A DNA stretch of 64,000 nucleotides from Cymodocea nodosa (taxonomy: Eukaryota > Streptophyta > Magnoliopsida > Alismatales > Cymodoceaceae): positions 9,134,001-9,198,000 of the forward strand of contig CM072343.1 in the NCBI GenBank assembly GCA_036874045.1. The letters are read 5' to 3'. The translations under genes were made by a program, and so were the position numbers. Shown piece by piece: positions 22,099-33,956 of the stretch. Position 1 is the stretch's first letter, and each line of letters starts with the position of its first letter. Under the pieces are notes generated by a model. That model ran no database searches. It was not told where the DNA came from and saw only the letters and a program-made list of their open reading frames with translations.

Positions 22099-24280
22099 TG
22101 TAATACTTTTATGTGTTGTTAAATTAACAGCAAAAGTGCAAATTTTACATTTATAACCGTTAGTGCAAGGTGTCCATTGTAATAAGCATGTATAAGTACG
22201 GTTCGAATCCACAAGGAGTTTGTCTAAATTAATTTTATTGAAATGATTATCTAATAAAATAACCATACTAAAATAACTCATAATTAAACTCTAATTACTT
22301 GATATTAATATACAAAATTTGTAGCACAATTAAGATTTATAAGATTACCCGAAAATCCAATTAATTCTTAAGTTATCATAAGATATTCAAGAAATCAATG
22401 AGTATCAATCCTGAAATCACAGAATTTATGCCTAGTTTTTACTATAATAACTTCTAACTTGAACATTTAAAAATCTAGAATAAATAACAGTTGGAAAGAG
22501 CCACGAAATATCTTTAACATGGCAGTGATTTCGTGGATTAACTCAGCTTAAAACACTGGAAATATCTTATTTAAGAAAGGGGCGCAGACGGTGATGGAAA
22601 CTTTCCACAAACGCACCTTCGGAGCAAAAGTCAGATCTCCATCAAATCTTCATGAAACGCTACAAAATAAATGCACCATGAAAGTAGATCCATTACACTA
22701 ACAAGGAAAATTTACAGAACTAAATTCCACAAAACATGCAATGCAAGCACTTCACAGGCGTTAAGCTCAAAACTGGCACTCGATAGAGACTCAAAACCGC
22801 TGATACCTTTAAAAAATAAAATTGAAAACCTTCGAAAAATAGTCTAAAAAAATCTGAAACTTTGCAAACATGTTCCACACTCATAATACTTACGAAGAAA
22901 AACAAAAAACGAAATTTAGAGGTGACAAACAAGTGATACAACTCAAACAAATGCTACTAACATTCTAGAAATCTAAGAAACAGAAAACTACATTCATAAA
23001 TTATACAATCACATCCATTCACACTATGCACATGATATGAAATCAATTTTTATATCAACCAACATCTAAACAATATATGAAATATAAGATAGAACATTTA
23101 AAACAAAGATCCATGCATGAAATTTTCGTCTTCAACACATGCAAACCATACTCATACATATAAAATTTCAAAATATGAAAACCTAGTATGAGGATCTCTC
23201 CTTTCAATCATACCTTTAAGCCTTCCACTTTTCTTCAAACGTTTGCACCTTATTTAGTGAAGAACCACTTCAATCCGCTCCTCTACAAGGCTGTCACCAC
23301 TTGTAGATCACGTCCAAAGGGAACCATATATGATTGCTTGAAGAAAAAGTGGTTGCACGTCCTCTTACTTGTTCCAAAGGTCACAACTTTTGCTTTTCAC
23401 CTCAAGAGAGATGCTTCCTATACACCACCCTTTCTTGATCACGTCCAAAGCTCTTCAAGGAGACCCAAGCATGGCTCCTCTCCACCAAACATCCATGAAT
23501 CCCAGCCATGGAGCTCCTTATGCTTGTGATTGCATCCAAAAAGAGGTTGGAGGTCGCCAATGCGGGAGGAAGATGCCCAAGCTCACCTTCCCTTGGAGAA
23601 TTGCTTGTTCAAACCTTGAGAAGAGAGGAGAAGACACTGGATTTGAGCTGAAACTTGGAGGATGGCCGGTTGCTACTATGGTGCACGAATTTGGAAGAAA
23701 GGGGAGATAGCCTATGATTGGGTTGGCCAAGCACTTTACATAGTCTTGTTGCTTGATCTCCAATAAGTCACATCCAATGGCCCACGTTTTTTCCTCTTTG
23801 ATCCACCTTGATTTCATGATTTATTGACCTTTAAAGCTCAAAACCAAGTTAGATGCACATATATATTGAATATAAATCATATGATGCAAATATAGTATAC
23901 ATGCATGCATGAGTTGCCATATATGGAAAGTTGCTAAATTAGGAAGGTTTTGGTCCACAACTTCTTCACATGTGCATACCTAAATCACTTAAAGTTCTTT
24001 AGTTTAACATCATATTTAAGTGATTAGGCAATTATACAATGTATATAAAGTCATAGATTGAAGAATTATAAGAATCATGTCTAATACAAGGGCTATTGAC
24101 TAGGTATTTAATTGATAAAGGATAAATTTGTACATTATCAACAATTTAATCCCTAATTCATGCATATGTCTAAAAATATGATTTTCATGTAATCCTTTAT
24201 AAGAACATATATAATGATGACTTATAATCCTTACTATGCATGAATTAACATATATAAAATGCACAAATTGATACTTTACA
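22099..24280 (-). repeat. G1 complete LTR (shared by two internal copies)
   Basis: On the - strand it starts TGTAAAGTATC, directly after a purine tract, and ends TATTACA before the primer site, for about 2.18 kb. Position 24036-24040 is the unoccupied equivalent of the C1 insertion point. No convincing gene is present. Short open frames at 23188-23817 overlap on both strands and match no family known to me. Confidence 0.85.
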
Positions 24281-26882
24281 CACCCCCATACCTAGTCTTC
24301 GCTAGTCCCTTAGCAAAGGACTAAAGATAAACAATGATAACACAAAGCCCATATTAAAGTGCACATATTAAAAATAGAAAACAAAAACAACTAATAACAA
24401 ATAACAAAAATAAAACTAACCTAAGCCACTTTCATAGGAATCATGACTACACTTAGCACGTGCAGTAAGCCTTTAAACCCTTAGGTCACCCTAGTGGTAG
24501 AGTTATGTCTCTAGAGGGTTTTCAACAGATATACCCACAAATTCCAAAAAAAAATACAAAACAACAAAAATGAAAGATAAAAAATAACAAAAATATGCTC
24601 TTGGTTTCCTAAACATGGATAAAATTACTCTTAAGTAGTCCTGACCTATTAGCTTTACCTTTATTCAAGCACCCTCTTACCTTTCTAGATTGGATTCAAA
24701 TAATCATTCAATTTCCATCCTAAGAAAGTAAAGTACTATATAAATAAGTGTATGTGAAAATGGCAAAGACTAAGAAATAACCTATTCAACTCCCTCCAAG
24801 TTACCTAGGTAATCCCAAAGGTCTATCCTTGAGTCTATTGTCCCTTTATTTTGACTCTCTCTTTTTTTTCTATCTTTTTTTTTAGATTACCTCCTACTCC
24901 AACACCTTTTTACACGATCACAATCCCTTACTTAGGGGAAAGTTAACCGGTTACTTAGTAGCCTCTGTAAGAATAAGAATCAATCTCTCTTCTTCTTCTT
25001 CTTTTCTTTTCTTTTTCATCATTTTTCTGGTTTTTCTTTTTTATTTTTTATTTTTCTCTCTCCCTAGCCCTCTACCATTAAGAGTACCTCCCACATCATT
25101 GCATGGGAATAGGAAATTTTATCTTAGTCCTTTTATTCTACCCTTCTCATAGGACAACCCTAAGGTATATTCTTAAGTCTTTACTTAAGTTTCCCTTCAA
25201 AAGGAGTGGTTCGTTCCTAGTCAAGGCCACATGTAAATGCAATACTACATATAAGCTCAAAAATATGGATGGTTTTGAATTTTATTCTTCTCCTCCCCTT
25301 AAGGTTCAAGGGTCCTTTCCTTAGGGATTCATTTTTAGATCTCAATTATACCTAAAAGAACTCTATCCATTAGGGCCTAAGAGCATAAATAAAACAAAAT
25401 AAACAAGAAAAAGTAAAAAATTGAAAAAAAACTGTCGTCAAATGCTTCTCCCCCATACCTAAATTTTGCATTGTCCCCAATGTAAAAGAAATCATTTAGG
25501 TAACAAGATAAAAAGTTTGAAGACGACAAAAACAAAAGAAACAAGCTATGACAAGTAAGCAAAGATTACACCCCCATACCTTGCATGCAATCTATATGCA
25601 CTTGTGTAAATTTAAATTACATTATTCCTAAAACATACAATGGAGATTGAGTAGTATGCTAAAGAAATAATGCTCAATACAAGTATCATTTAAGTACATC
25701 ATAAAGAAATAAGGTTAAGAATGTGTACCTTACTTGACAAAGAAAAGACTCAACTACAAAACTAGTAGTAGTAGTAGTAGTAGTTTTAAATATAACAAGC
25801 ACATGAAAAATTTTAGAAATTAAACTATGCTACTATAACTTCAAGATTTTCTATAGAAATTCATACAACTTAGAAATTCACAAATAAATATTCATTTGAA
25901 AGGTAATTACTTCTAGTTTTTATAAAAAATCAGATAAAAATATTCAAAACTGAAGTATCATCAAAATTGTGTGAAACTCAGATAACTCAGAATTCATAAT
26001 CTGTAGAATAGCTCATTTTAAGCACATGCAAAATTTCAGAAATTAAACTGTGCTATTATAACTTCAAGATTTTCTAGAGAAATTCATACAACTTAGAAAT
26101 TCACAAATAAATATTCGTTTGAAAGGTAGTTACTTTTAGTTTTTATAAAAAATCAAAGACAAAAATATTCAAAATTGAAGTATCATCAAAATCATGTGAA
26201 ACTCAGAATTCGTAATCTGTAGAATAGCTCATTTTAGAAAAATTCTCCATAAATGTATATAAATCCAAATATAACGTCTAATACCTTGTTTGAAAGATAA
26301 ACTACTATAGTTTTATGAAAAAATTTCAAAAATAGGTTTTATTTAAACATGTAATTGCAGTTTCAATTAAAAGAATGCATGTTATGAAAAATCTACCTAG
26401 AAAATAACATTCTAATAGAAATCGGATAGTAAAATTGGATAGTTATGGGTGTAACCATCTGGTCAGGGGAAAGATCAGATAGTTATGGCTATAACTATCT
26501 GATTTTTTGATTTTTCATGAAGGGATCGAATAGTTATACCCATAACTATCCAATCTTCATTAATATTGGTAAAATCTAATATGTCAACTTTGAAAATTCA
26601 CACAGAATTCTACATAACTTCAAATGAAACAAATAAACACTCGTTGGAAAGATAATTTCATCTAGTTTCTGGAAAAAATCACTCAATTAAATTTTAAATA
26701 CTTTCATAATAGCATATTTTCAAAATTCATTAGTAGAAACCTCTCTAGAATTCTATAAAACATCCCTATTTTCTAAGATTTTTATCTTTTCACATACTAA
26801 TCAGAATTTTATGAATAAGTACTCAAAAAAAATCTCAAAAACCGAGTATTCCAGGAACAATATCATAAAAATTAGTTCTAAT
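24281..26882 (-). other. G1 internal region, copy B (5' truncated)
   Basis: It is homologous to 19030-21777. It lacks about 380 bases relative to copy A around 25764, and has a 223-bp tandem duplication at 25798-26237. Homology ends at 26882, where copia C5 begins. It is non-coding. Confidence 0.8.
25798..26237. repeat. Tandem duplication of about 223 bp in G1 copy B
   Basis: Bases 25798-26020 and 26021-26237 are near copies. Copy A has a single unit, starting near 20890. Confidence 0.85.
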
Positions 26883-28200
26883 TTGCATCCTACATAATCT
26901 GCATCACTGTATCTTGCTAATATCAAATGATTCTATGAAGAATAAAATAAGTCAAAATCTTTGGTACCCTGTAGATATTTAAATATATGTTTAACTACTT
27001 TTAAATGTGATGCTTTTGGAGAGGCTTGATATCTTGCACAAGCACAAATACTGAACATTATGTTTGGTCTACTCGCTGTTAGATACAGAAGTGATCCAAT
27101 CATGCCTCTGTATTTCTTTTGATCTACTAAAATGCCAGAGATGTCTTTATCAAGTTTTTCATTTGAGTTCATAGGAGTACTTGCTACTTTGGATTTATCC
27201 ATACCAAATTTCAAGAAAATCTCTTTGCAAAATTTTTCTTGATTTAGGAAAATGTCATGCTAAAGTTGATGAATTTGTAATCCTTGAAAGAATTTTAATT
27301 CTTCCATAAGACTTATCTCAAATTCATTCTTTATTAAGATTTAAAAGTCATGACATAGTTTCTAATGTGTAGCACCAAAAACGATATCATCCACGTAGAT
27401 CTAAATAATCAACATATGAGAACTTTCTGATTTGATAAATAAAGTGTTGTTTGCAGTTCCTATGTTAAATTGATTCTCAAGAAGGAAACTCTTTAATTTA
27501 TCATACCATGCACGTGGTGCTTGCTTCAAACCATAGAGAGCTTTATTCAGTTTGTATACATGGTTTGGTCTTTCTTCATCTTCAAAACTTGGTGGTTGTT
27601 CTACATATACTTCTTCTTGCAAAATGCCATTAAGAAATGCACTTTTAACATTCATCTAATAAAGCTTGATTTTCATACTGCTTGCAAAGGCAAGCAACAT
27701 TCTAATTGCTTCAAGTCTTGCAACAGGTGCAAAAATTTCTTCATAATTGATTCCTTCCTACTGGTTGTATCCCTGAGCAACAAGTCTAGCTTTATTTATG
27801 ATAATACTGCCATTATTATCAAGTTTGTTCTTAAACACCCATCTAGTTCCAATAATTGATTTTTCGATGGGCCTTTCAATTAAATTCCAAACATCATTTT
27901 TCTTGAACTGATCTAGTTCCTCTTGCATGGCCATGATCCAGTATTCATCATTACAGGCTTCTTTAACTTTTGAAGGTTCAATTTCAGACACAAAAGCACA
28001 ATAATTACAAATATTTTGAATTTTGCTTCTTGTTTGAATACCTTGATTTATATTCCCAATAATTTGTCCAATAGGATGTCCAGACTTTGTCTTCCATGCT
28101 TTTTCTGTCACAATAGGTGTAGGCAGTGTTGAGCTATCCTTTTTCTAAGGAATTTTCTGACTTATTGATACACTTTCACTTTCACTATCTATTTTTAGCT
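26883..28200 (-). pseudogene. C5 reverse transcriptase and start of RNase H
   Basis: On the - strand, the RT N-terminus (GTRWVFKNKLD) is followed by KARLVAQGYNQ, a palm with YVDD at 27386-27397, and the FGMDKSKVASTPMNSNEK segment. RNase H begins with YSDADYVGCK and is then cut at 26883. Stops occur near 27760 and just before YVDD near 27400. A few others lie in the region 27220-27390. Confidence 0.9.
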
Positions 28201-29520
28201 TCTTCAATTTTCATACTATGTCTTCATCAAAGCATACATTCATTAACTCTTCTACTCTTCTTTCATGTTCAAAATAGACCTTGTAAGCTTTGCTTCTTGA
28301 AGAGTATCCAACAAGAAGAGTAGGATCAAACTTTGCATCAAATTTGTCCTTTTGATCCCTAGTATTAAGCACAAAACATCTTGATCCAAATACTTTGAAG
28401 TATCCAACATTTGGTGTTTTACCATACCATAATTCAAAGGGAGTCTTATTCAAGATAGGCCTAGGATGAGTTATGTTTATGGAGTAACATGTAGTATTTA
28501 CAGCTTCAGACCATAAAGACTTTGGTAGATCAGATGCATTAAGAATTGTCCTTGCCATTTCTTGTACTGATCTATTTTTCCTTTCTACAACTCCATTCTG
28601 TGCAGGAGTTCTTAGACATGAAAATTCATGTAGTATGCCAAAGGAATTGCATAATTCTTCAAATTTAGAATTTTCAAATTCACCTCCATGATCACTTTTG
28701 ATCCTCTTCACAGTCGATTCTTTTTCATTTTGAATTCTAATACAGAGATGTTTAAATTCATAGCAGGCTTCATTCTAGTGTGTTAAGAAAATAACCCAAG
28801 TGAATCTTGTATAATCATCAACTGCCACTAAGGTATATTTTCTTCCTCCTAAACTAGCTGTCTGTGTAGGACCAAATAGGTCCATATGCAGTAGATCTAA
28901 AGGCTGACTTGTGGTAATGTCTTCAATACTCTTGTGCACTGATTTCTTTTGTTTTCCAATTGCACAGTCACTACATAATTTATCTCTCTTGACTTTGAGT
29001 TTAAGCACACCTCTAACAAGATCATGTTTGGTCAATTTTCTTAGGAGTCTCATGTTCGCATGATTTAATCTTTTATGCCATAACCATTCATCTTCATTAG
29101 AAGCAACTAAACATGCATCACTAGATATATTATCAAATGGAAATTCTAATGCATAAATTGAATTATCCCTATGTCTAGAGAACATGATTTCATGTGTATC
29201 TTATTGTAATATAAACAGTTTTCAACATTAAAAAATATATTGTAGCCTTTATCACATAATTGACCTACACTTAGCAGATTTTGTTTTAAACCATTTGCAT
29301 GTAAAACATTCTCTATTTTTCCATTTTTAGATGCAACATTTCCTACAGCAGTAATTCTACATTTTTCATTATTACCAAACTTAACAGATCCTGAATTTAT
29401 TGATTTAATAGATTCCAGAAATTTTTTCTTACCTGTCATATGCTTTGAGCATCCACTATCAATAATCCATTTGGACGTTTGAGCTTCCTTGTTCATGCAG
29501 TCCTACAAATCATGTTGAAA
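28201..29520 (-). pseudogene. C5 protease and integrase
   Basis: Retropepsin has WIIDSGCSKHMTG near 29465, with the catalytic DSG intact. The GAG-pre-integrase domain (WHKRLNHANMRLL, CSDC) starts near 29090. The integrase core keeps Asp (HMDLFGP), Asp (SDHGGEF) and Glu (VERKNRS), followed by the copia C-terminal region GSRCFVLNTRDQKDKFD. A frameshift near 29180 and one stop near 28775 break it. The gag-type ending GPKKIWVPK just upstream is in another frame, so one more frameshift lies near 29500. Confidence 0.88.
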
Positions 29521-31119
29521 TTAAGACTTTTGGTACCCATATTTTCTTGGGTCCATCAGTGTTAGTCCTTTGTATATTAAACCTGTTGCCTTTTGATAGC
29601 CATATAAAAGTAGATCTCCTCTTAATGACAAAAATAGTCGTGTCATCTCTATAAGATCTAATTTTTCCACCATAGTAGGGAGTTTCCTATGGTACAGCAT
29701 ACCCTAGGCCAAATTTACTTATTCCTATTCTTTGGGATCCTATGATTTTGTTTAAACTATTTTCACCTTTAGTAAATTTACATATAGTTTTCTTTAAATC
29801 AGTAACTTCAGATAACAGATTCTTATTTTATTCTTTCAAAGTAAAATTTCTACAACTATAACTATCTATTTTAGTTTTTAATTCCCTATTATCAACTACG
29901 GCTTTTCCTAATTCAACGAAGACATCTTCTAGATAGGAATTTAAACTCTTTAATTCTTTCTTATAATTCTTACATTTTACATTTAAGTTATCTACTATAC
30001 AAAGAAGACTATCTATATCTACATCATCATTTTCCTTTTCTGAGCAATAAGGAGATGTAGAGCATACCTCTTGTGCAGCAAAGCACACGTTTGCAGATGC
30101 CTCTTCATCTGAGTCTAAAGAGCTGCTAGATGAACTGCTGTCATCCCATGTGGCTTTCAAAGCCATCTTCTTTTTATTCTTCTTCTTCCATTTTTGTTTG
30201 TCCTCCTCCTATTGGAAAGGATAGTAAAGTTGAATGTGTCCTAGTTTCTTGCACTTGTAGCATGTAGGGACTTTTGATCTTAAGGAGCTGGCTTTGCCTC
30301 CTTGTCTCATCATTTTTCTAAAGTTTCTAGCCAATAGTAATACTTCATCTTCATCCGAGCTTGATTGGTCTTCTATTGAGAGAAATGGTAGTTCTTTCTT
30401 TTAGTGGCTCCTTCTTCTTCTTTCCATTCCTTCATCTAAACTTCATGGGCTAGAAGATTTCCCAACAAATCTTCAACTGAATAGTTGTTCAGATCCTTTG
30501 AATCTTGTATGGAAGTAGACTTCTACTTCCATTCAATTGTCAAGCTCCTTAAGATCTTCTGTACATGTTCACGATCAGAAAAACACCTTCCAAGGCCTCT
30601 TAGTTCATTTAAAATTTCTGTGAATCTAGAAAATATTTCAGTAATACTTTCTTTATCAAGCATTTTGAATAATTCATATTTTCTTATCTTTGTATCTTTT
30701 ACTTGGTTGGTTCCTTCATATGTGATTTGAAGAGTTTTCCAAGCCTCATGAGAAGATTTACAAGTAGATATTTTGTTATACTGTTCACTAGTCAGTGCAT
30801 AGTAGATTAAGTTTAGCCCACGAGCATCCATCTAAATGATTCTTTCATCCTCCTTAGACCAGTCACTTTCATGACTGATTGGGAGTGGTGTACCATGTAC
30901 AACTATTCTCCAAAGTTTTACATCAGTACTCCTAAGAAAACACTCCATCCTATTTTTCCAATAGCTACACATAGAGATTTTAGGTGGTTCACCACTAATA
31001 GTTAGTCCACCCCCAAGGGATACTTGGGCTTCACTAAACTTCCACAAACTTACAATCACTTGCTTTGAGGTTAAAGCAAGAGCCAACCATTCACTTGAGC
31101 TTCCTAGTCGTAGCTCCAA
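29521..31119 (-). pseudogene. C5 gag
   Basis: This is a copia capsid of UBN2 type (SYWKNRMECFLRS, KYELFKMLDKES, SRFTEILNEL). A TAG lies near 30833, and more breaks follow 30523. The zinc knuckle near 30250 reads CYKCKKLGHIQLYY, with the last Cys changed to Tyr. Downstream is a Ser/Asp-rich linker and a helical, coiled-coil-like segment (about 30166-29828), then GPKKIWVPK. Capsid and nucleocapsid pack the element RNA into particles. Confidence 0.85.
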
Positions 31120-31159
31120 CCAATCTTTCTCTGAAGTTTTTGATCCATGTACTTCAGTA

Positions 31160-32198
31160 AAACACTTGCTTGAAAGTATCAGAGTGGAGTGCGTGATGAG
31201 CTTCTAAAATTGAATCTGTAAATGCTGAAAATGATTTGATCTCTAAGGCTTTCTTCTATTGAGCTTGGTGTAAAGATGTATATGAGCAAAAGCTAAGCTA
31301 ATTCTGTTGTTTGTAGCTTATATATATACTAAACATGTGTAACAATCATATTTTTCTTCCAATGGATGTATTCTGCTATACTTGATAAAATTTTAGTCTC
31401 AAATATGGTAAGTTACCGTTTAGAAGATATTTCAAGATATCCTTCCGATTTTCTCAAGCTTTCGGATAATTACCTGTGTAACTCTCCGAAAAATCACTTA
31501 AGTTTTTCTGCCATGTAGGATTTCAAATCGTACAATGAGAGCTGTCATTCAATCGGATACTTGCAGCTATAACTTACCAAACTATTATTTAACTATTGGA
31601 TAGTTAGCTACAATAACCCTCTGAAATCCTTCATTAAGTTTCCGACTGCTTTATCTAATTTAGCATGTGCATAATAGACTGACTTAAGTTATGGATGGTT
31701 ATTCCTGTAACTCCCTAAAACTCTTCAAGATTTCGGATAGTTAGCTCCAGTAACTTTTCGATTATTCTTTTAAGCTTCTATTTGGATTTCTGCACGTGGG
31801 AAATTTAATGACTTAAGTTTCGAATGGTTATACTTGTAACTCACCGAAACTCTTCAAGATTTCAGATAGTTAGCTCTAGTAACTTTCCGATTCTTCATAC
31901 ATCCATCTTTCTAACTCTCCGAAAGCCTTCTAACTGTCAGATAATTAATCTTCTAACTGTCCGATAGTATTGCTACTGCTTTATACTACCTTTCGGTTAC
32001 TTAGACTGTTAACTCATCGAAAATATTTCTCTTTCGTATAGTTAAGCCTAGTAACCTTCCGAAATCCTTTTTATCACTTGCAGCATACTTTGAACTATCT
32101 GTATCAACTTCTGCTCTCTTGCTGACTGTTAAGTCTGAGAAATACAATTTAAATCCTTACATTGATTTTGGCATTATCAAAATCTAGAGGTCCTTTCA
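31160..32198 (-). repeat. C5 5' LTR
   Basis: On the - strand it starts TGAAAGGACCTCTAG at 32198. It carries many TTCGGATAGTTA/TAACTATCCGAAA-type dyads (about 31440-32060) and a TATA box (TATATATAAG) at 31318-31330. The 3' border is approximate because no normal primer site could be recognised. The sister LTR is missing. Confidence 0.7.
31440..32060 (-). repeat. Dyad-motif array in C5 LTR
   Basis: Repeated units of the form TCGGATAGTTA, a spacer of 5-8 bases and TAACTATCCGA occur here, with variants such as CGGAGAGTTA and CGGTGAGTTA. Each unit could form a hairpin of about 10-13 bp. They sit upstream of the TATA box. Confidence 0.8.
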
Positions 32199-33240
32199 AA
32201 AATGGCTTCCCTTCCCACGAAGCGATTACTCCTCATAGTAGTTGTCAATCACCATGTTTGGCTCGGAATCGACTCGACATCCAGAAAGTATCCTCACTGA
32301 CCTCCGATGGTTGGTGATTTTGGTGGTTTTGGTGGTGGTGTGGAGCTTCAGGGAACTTTCGACACTTCCTGCAGTTAGCGCGGTTCTCCTCCTACACACC
32401 CTTCTTCGTCTTTCTCCTCTTCTTTTATATTTCTTTTTGTAGTAACTACTTTTGCTTAGATGATCGATTGAATTTCTTTCATTCATATTAACGATAATGA
32501 TTTCTTCTTCATTCCACGAGTGAATTCCTACGTGATACAAGCAATCATGGCTTTCCTTCGAATTTCCTATTTCTACAACTACTATAGTGGCATATTAGAA
32601 AATAAATGGTCTGTGGAGTTACAAATAACTCAACGAACTTACTTCGTTGATTTAACTATAAAACACGTGCAATAAAGAAATAACTTATAAGCTTACTAAC
32701 ACAACGTGTTACCTTAGTGTATATTCAATTAACTCAATGTGTATAGTTATGCTAACTTAACGAGTTATACATGTGTAGTTCACGTGACATAATAAAGTTT
32801 TTAAATTCAACACGTGTATAATTCTAACTTAACGAGTTCAGATATATAACTTACGATTTTTACTCAATAACTCAACGAGTTCTCACATGATCTTTTTATA
32901 CCTTTAAACCTGTAACTCAACGAGTTGGCACGTGATCTTTCAACAAAAAGAACACTAACTCAACGAATTGTTACTATGCACCTGTACATGATATAAATAT
33001 ATGCAAATAAAATAGATCAAGCTTAATACTTAAATCAGGTTTTCAGATAACGACACGTGTCCTTAGTAAGTTTTATGTTAAAAAGATATTTCGGATACTT
33101 GCAAACCTAACTATCCGATGCTTAGATGCATTTCGGATAGTTACCAAATAACTTACCGAACATTCACTTAAGTCATACATTAAGGTTACAACATGTGTAC
33201 TCCAAGAAATAATAAAATATTCTTTAAGCGTTTAAAACAT
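32199..33240 (-). repeat. G3: Athila-like LTR fragment
   Basis: It is homologous on the - strand to the interior of the G2 LTR (54320 back to about 53580), including the TATA-box area near 32420-32435 and dyad motifs at 32620-33180. It is cut at 32199 by the C5 LTR, so C5 probably inserted into it. The other border is uncertain. Confidence 0.75.
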
Positions 33241-33956
33241 AACTGTCCTATGTAGTTGGCTTCTTGAACTTGGAAGGAAGAGGGAAGGAAAGAAGAGAAT
33301 GAAGGACATCTTTGCTATTTTGGAGATGAAGCTCTTGTGCGTGGGGTGAGATGGGGCTCCAATGAGAATGGCTTGGGCCATATATAGTGAGATTATAGAT
33401 CTAGATCTAAAATCTTCAAAAGTGTTTTAGATGATCCCAATGTGAATCAATGGCCCTCTTTTTTCCATGCTTTACTTTTCCTTTTGCTAACCACTTACAA
33501 ATAATGTCAAATGTCACACTTTAAATGAAACTTGATAACTAATACAATAAACGTGTGGCATGTATAAGGAGCATTAAATTTCTACTAAAAATAAACATAC
33601 ATGCAATACTTATTAATTGACGACATTGACATGTATGAGAAATTTAATTCATAATTCATTTGCATGGAAGTAATGTTGTGTGTTGCTAAATGAAATTCCT
33701 CCACAATGAATTCACTCTTATGGTGATGTTGTCAAAATAAATGTGTTACATGCAGAAGATTTCATGAATTTAAAAATCACTAGTTACAAATTTCATGAAA
33801 TCAATTCTATAACTAATTATGATCCTACATGTAGGTTATTTGATGTGATGCAACTAGAATAGTGATAAATTTGTGCATTTTTCCAACACTTAGCTCATTT
33901 GACATGCAATAGCCTCAAACATAGTTGACATGTAATCTCATTCAAAAACATATATT
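33241..33956. other. Unassigned segment, possibly gypsy LTR remnants
   Basis: No ORF is supported. On the - strand a TATA-like CTATATATGG near 33395 precedes a pyrimidine-rich leader, as in an LTR. On the + strand 33863 onward (TGATAAATTTGTGCATTTTT) resembles the start of the G1 LTR. The two readings point in opposite directions, so two fragments may be joined here. Confidence 0.35.

Larger units (their letters stand above)
18786..26882 (-). mobile_element. G1: non-coding Athila-related gypsy array sharing one LTR
   Basis: Read on the - strand, the order is truncated internal region (26882 to 24281), full LTR (24280 to 22099), primer site, internal region (22098 to 19030) and the first 244 bases of another LTR (19029 to 18786). 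The two internal copies align closely by eye, so this is a tandem element sharing the middle LTR. No gag, protease, RT or integrase motif appears in about 3 kb of internal sequence, as in large non-autonomous retroelement derivatives. Relation to Athila comes from the primer site and a conserved GACAATGCAAAAT/GGTATGGG segment shared with G2. Confidence 0.8.
26883..32198 (-). mobile_element. C5: SIRE-like Ty1/copia element, 3' truncated
   Basis: Read on the - strand: LTR (32198 to about 31160), gag, protease, integrase, RT and the first residues of RNase H, then an abrupt end at 26883. Its proteins differ clearly from C1-C3, so it is a separate family. The RNase H remainder, 3' region and 3' LTR are absent. 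Confidence 0.88.

Noticed and set aside
23188-23817. Overlapping ORFs of about 100 codons in the G1 LTR
   Set aside because: Three frames on two strands overlap in an LTR of slightly higher GC. There are no domains, and the frames do not look like coding exons.
32226-32540. Basic Arg-rich ORF on - strand (also 49157-49348 and 53984-54343 on other strands)
   Set aside because: These are chance frames in the R/U5 part of Athila LTRs and shift between copies.
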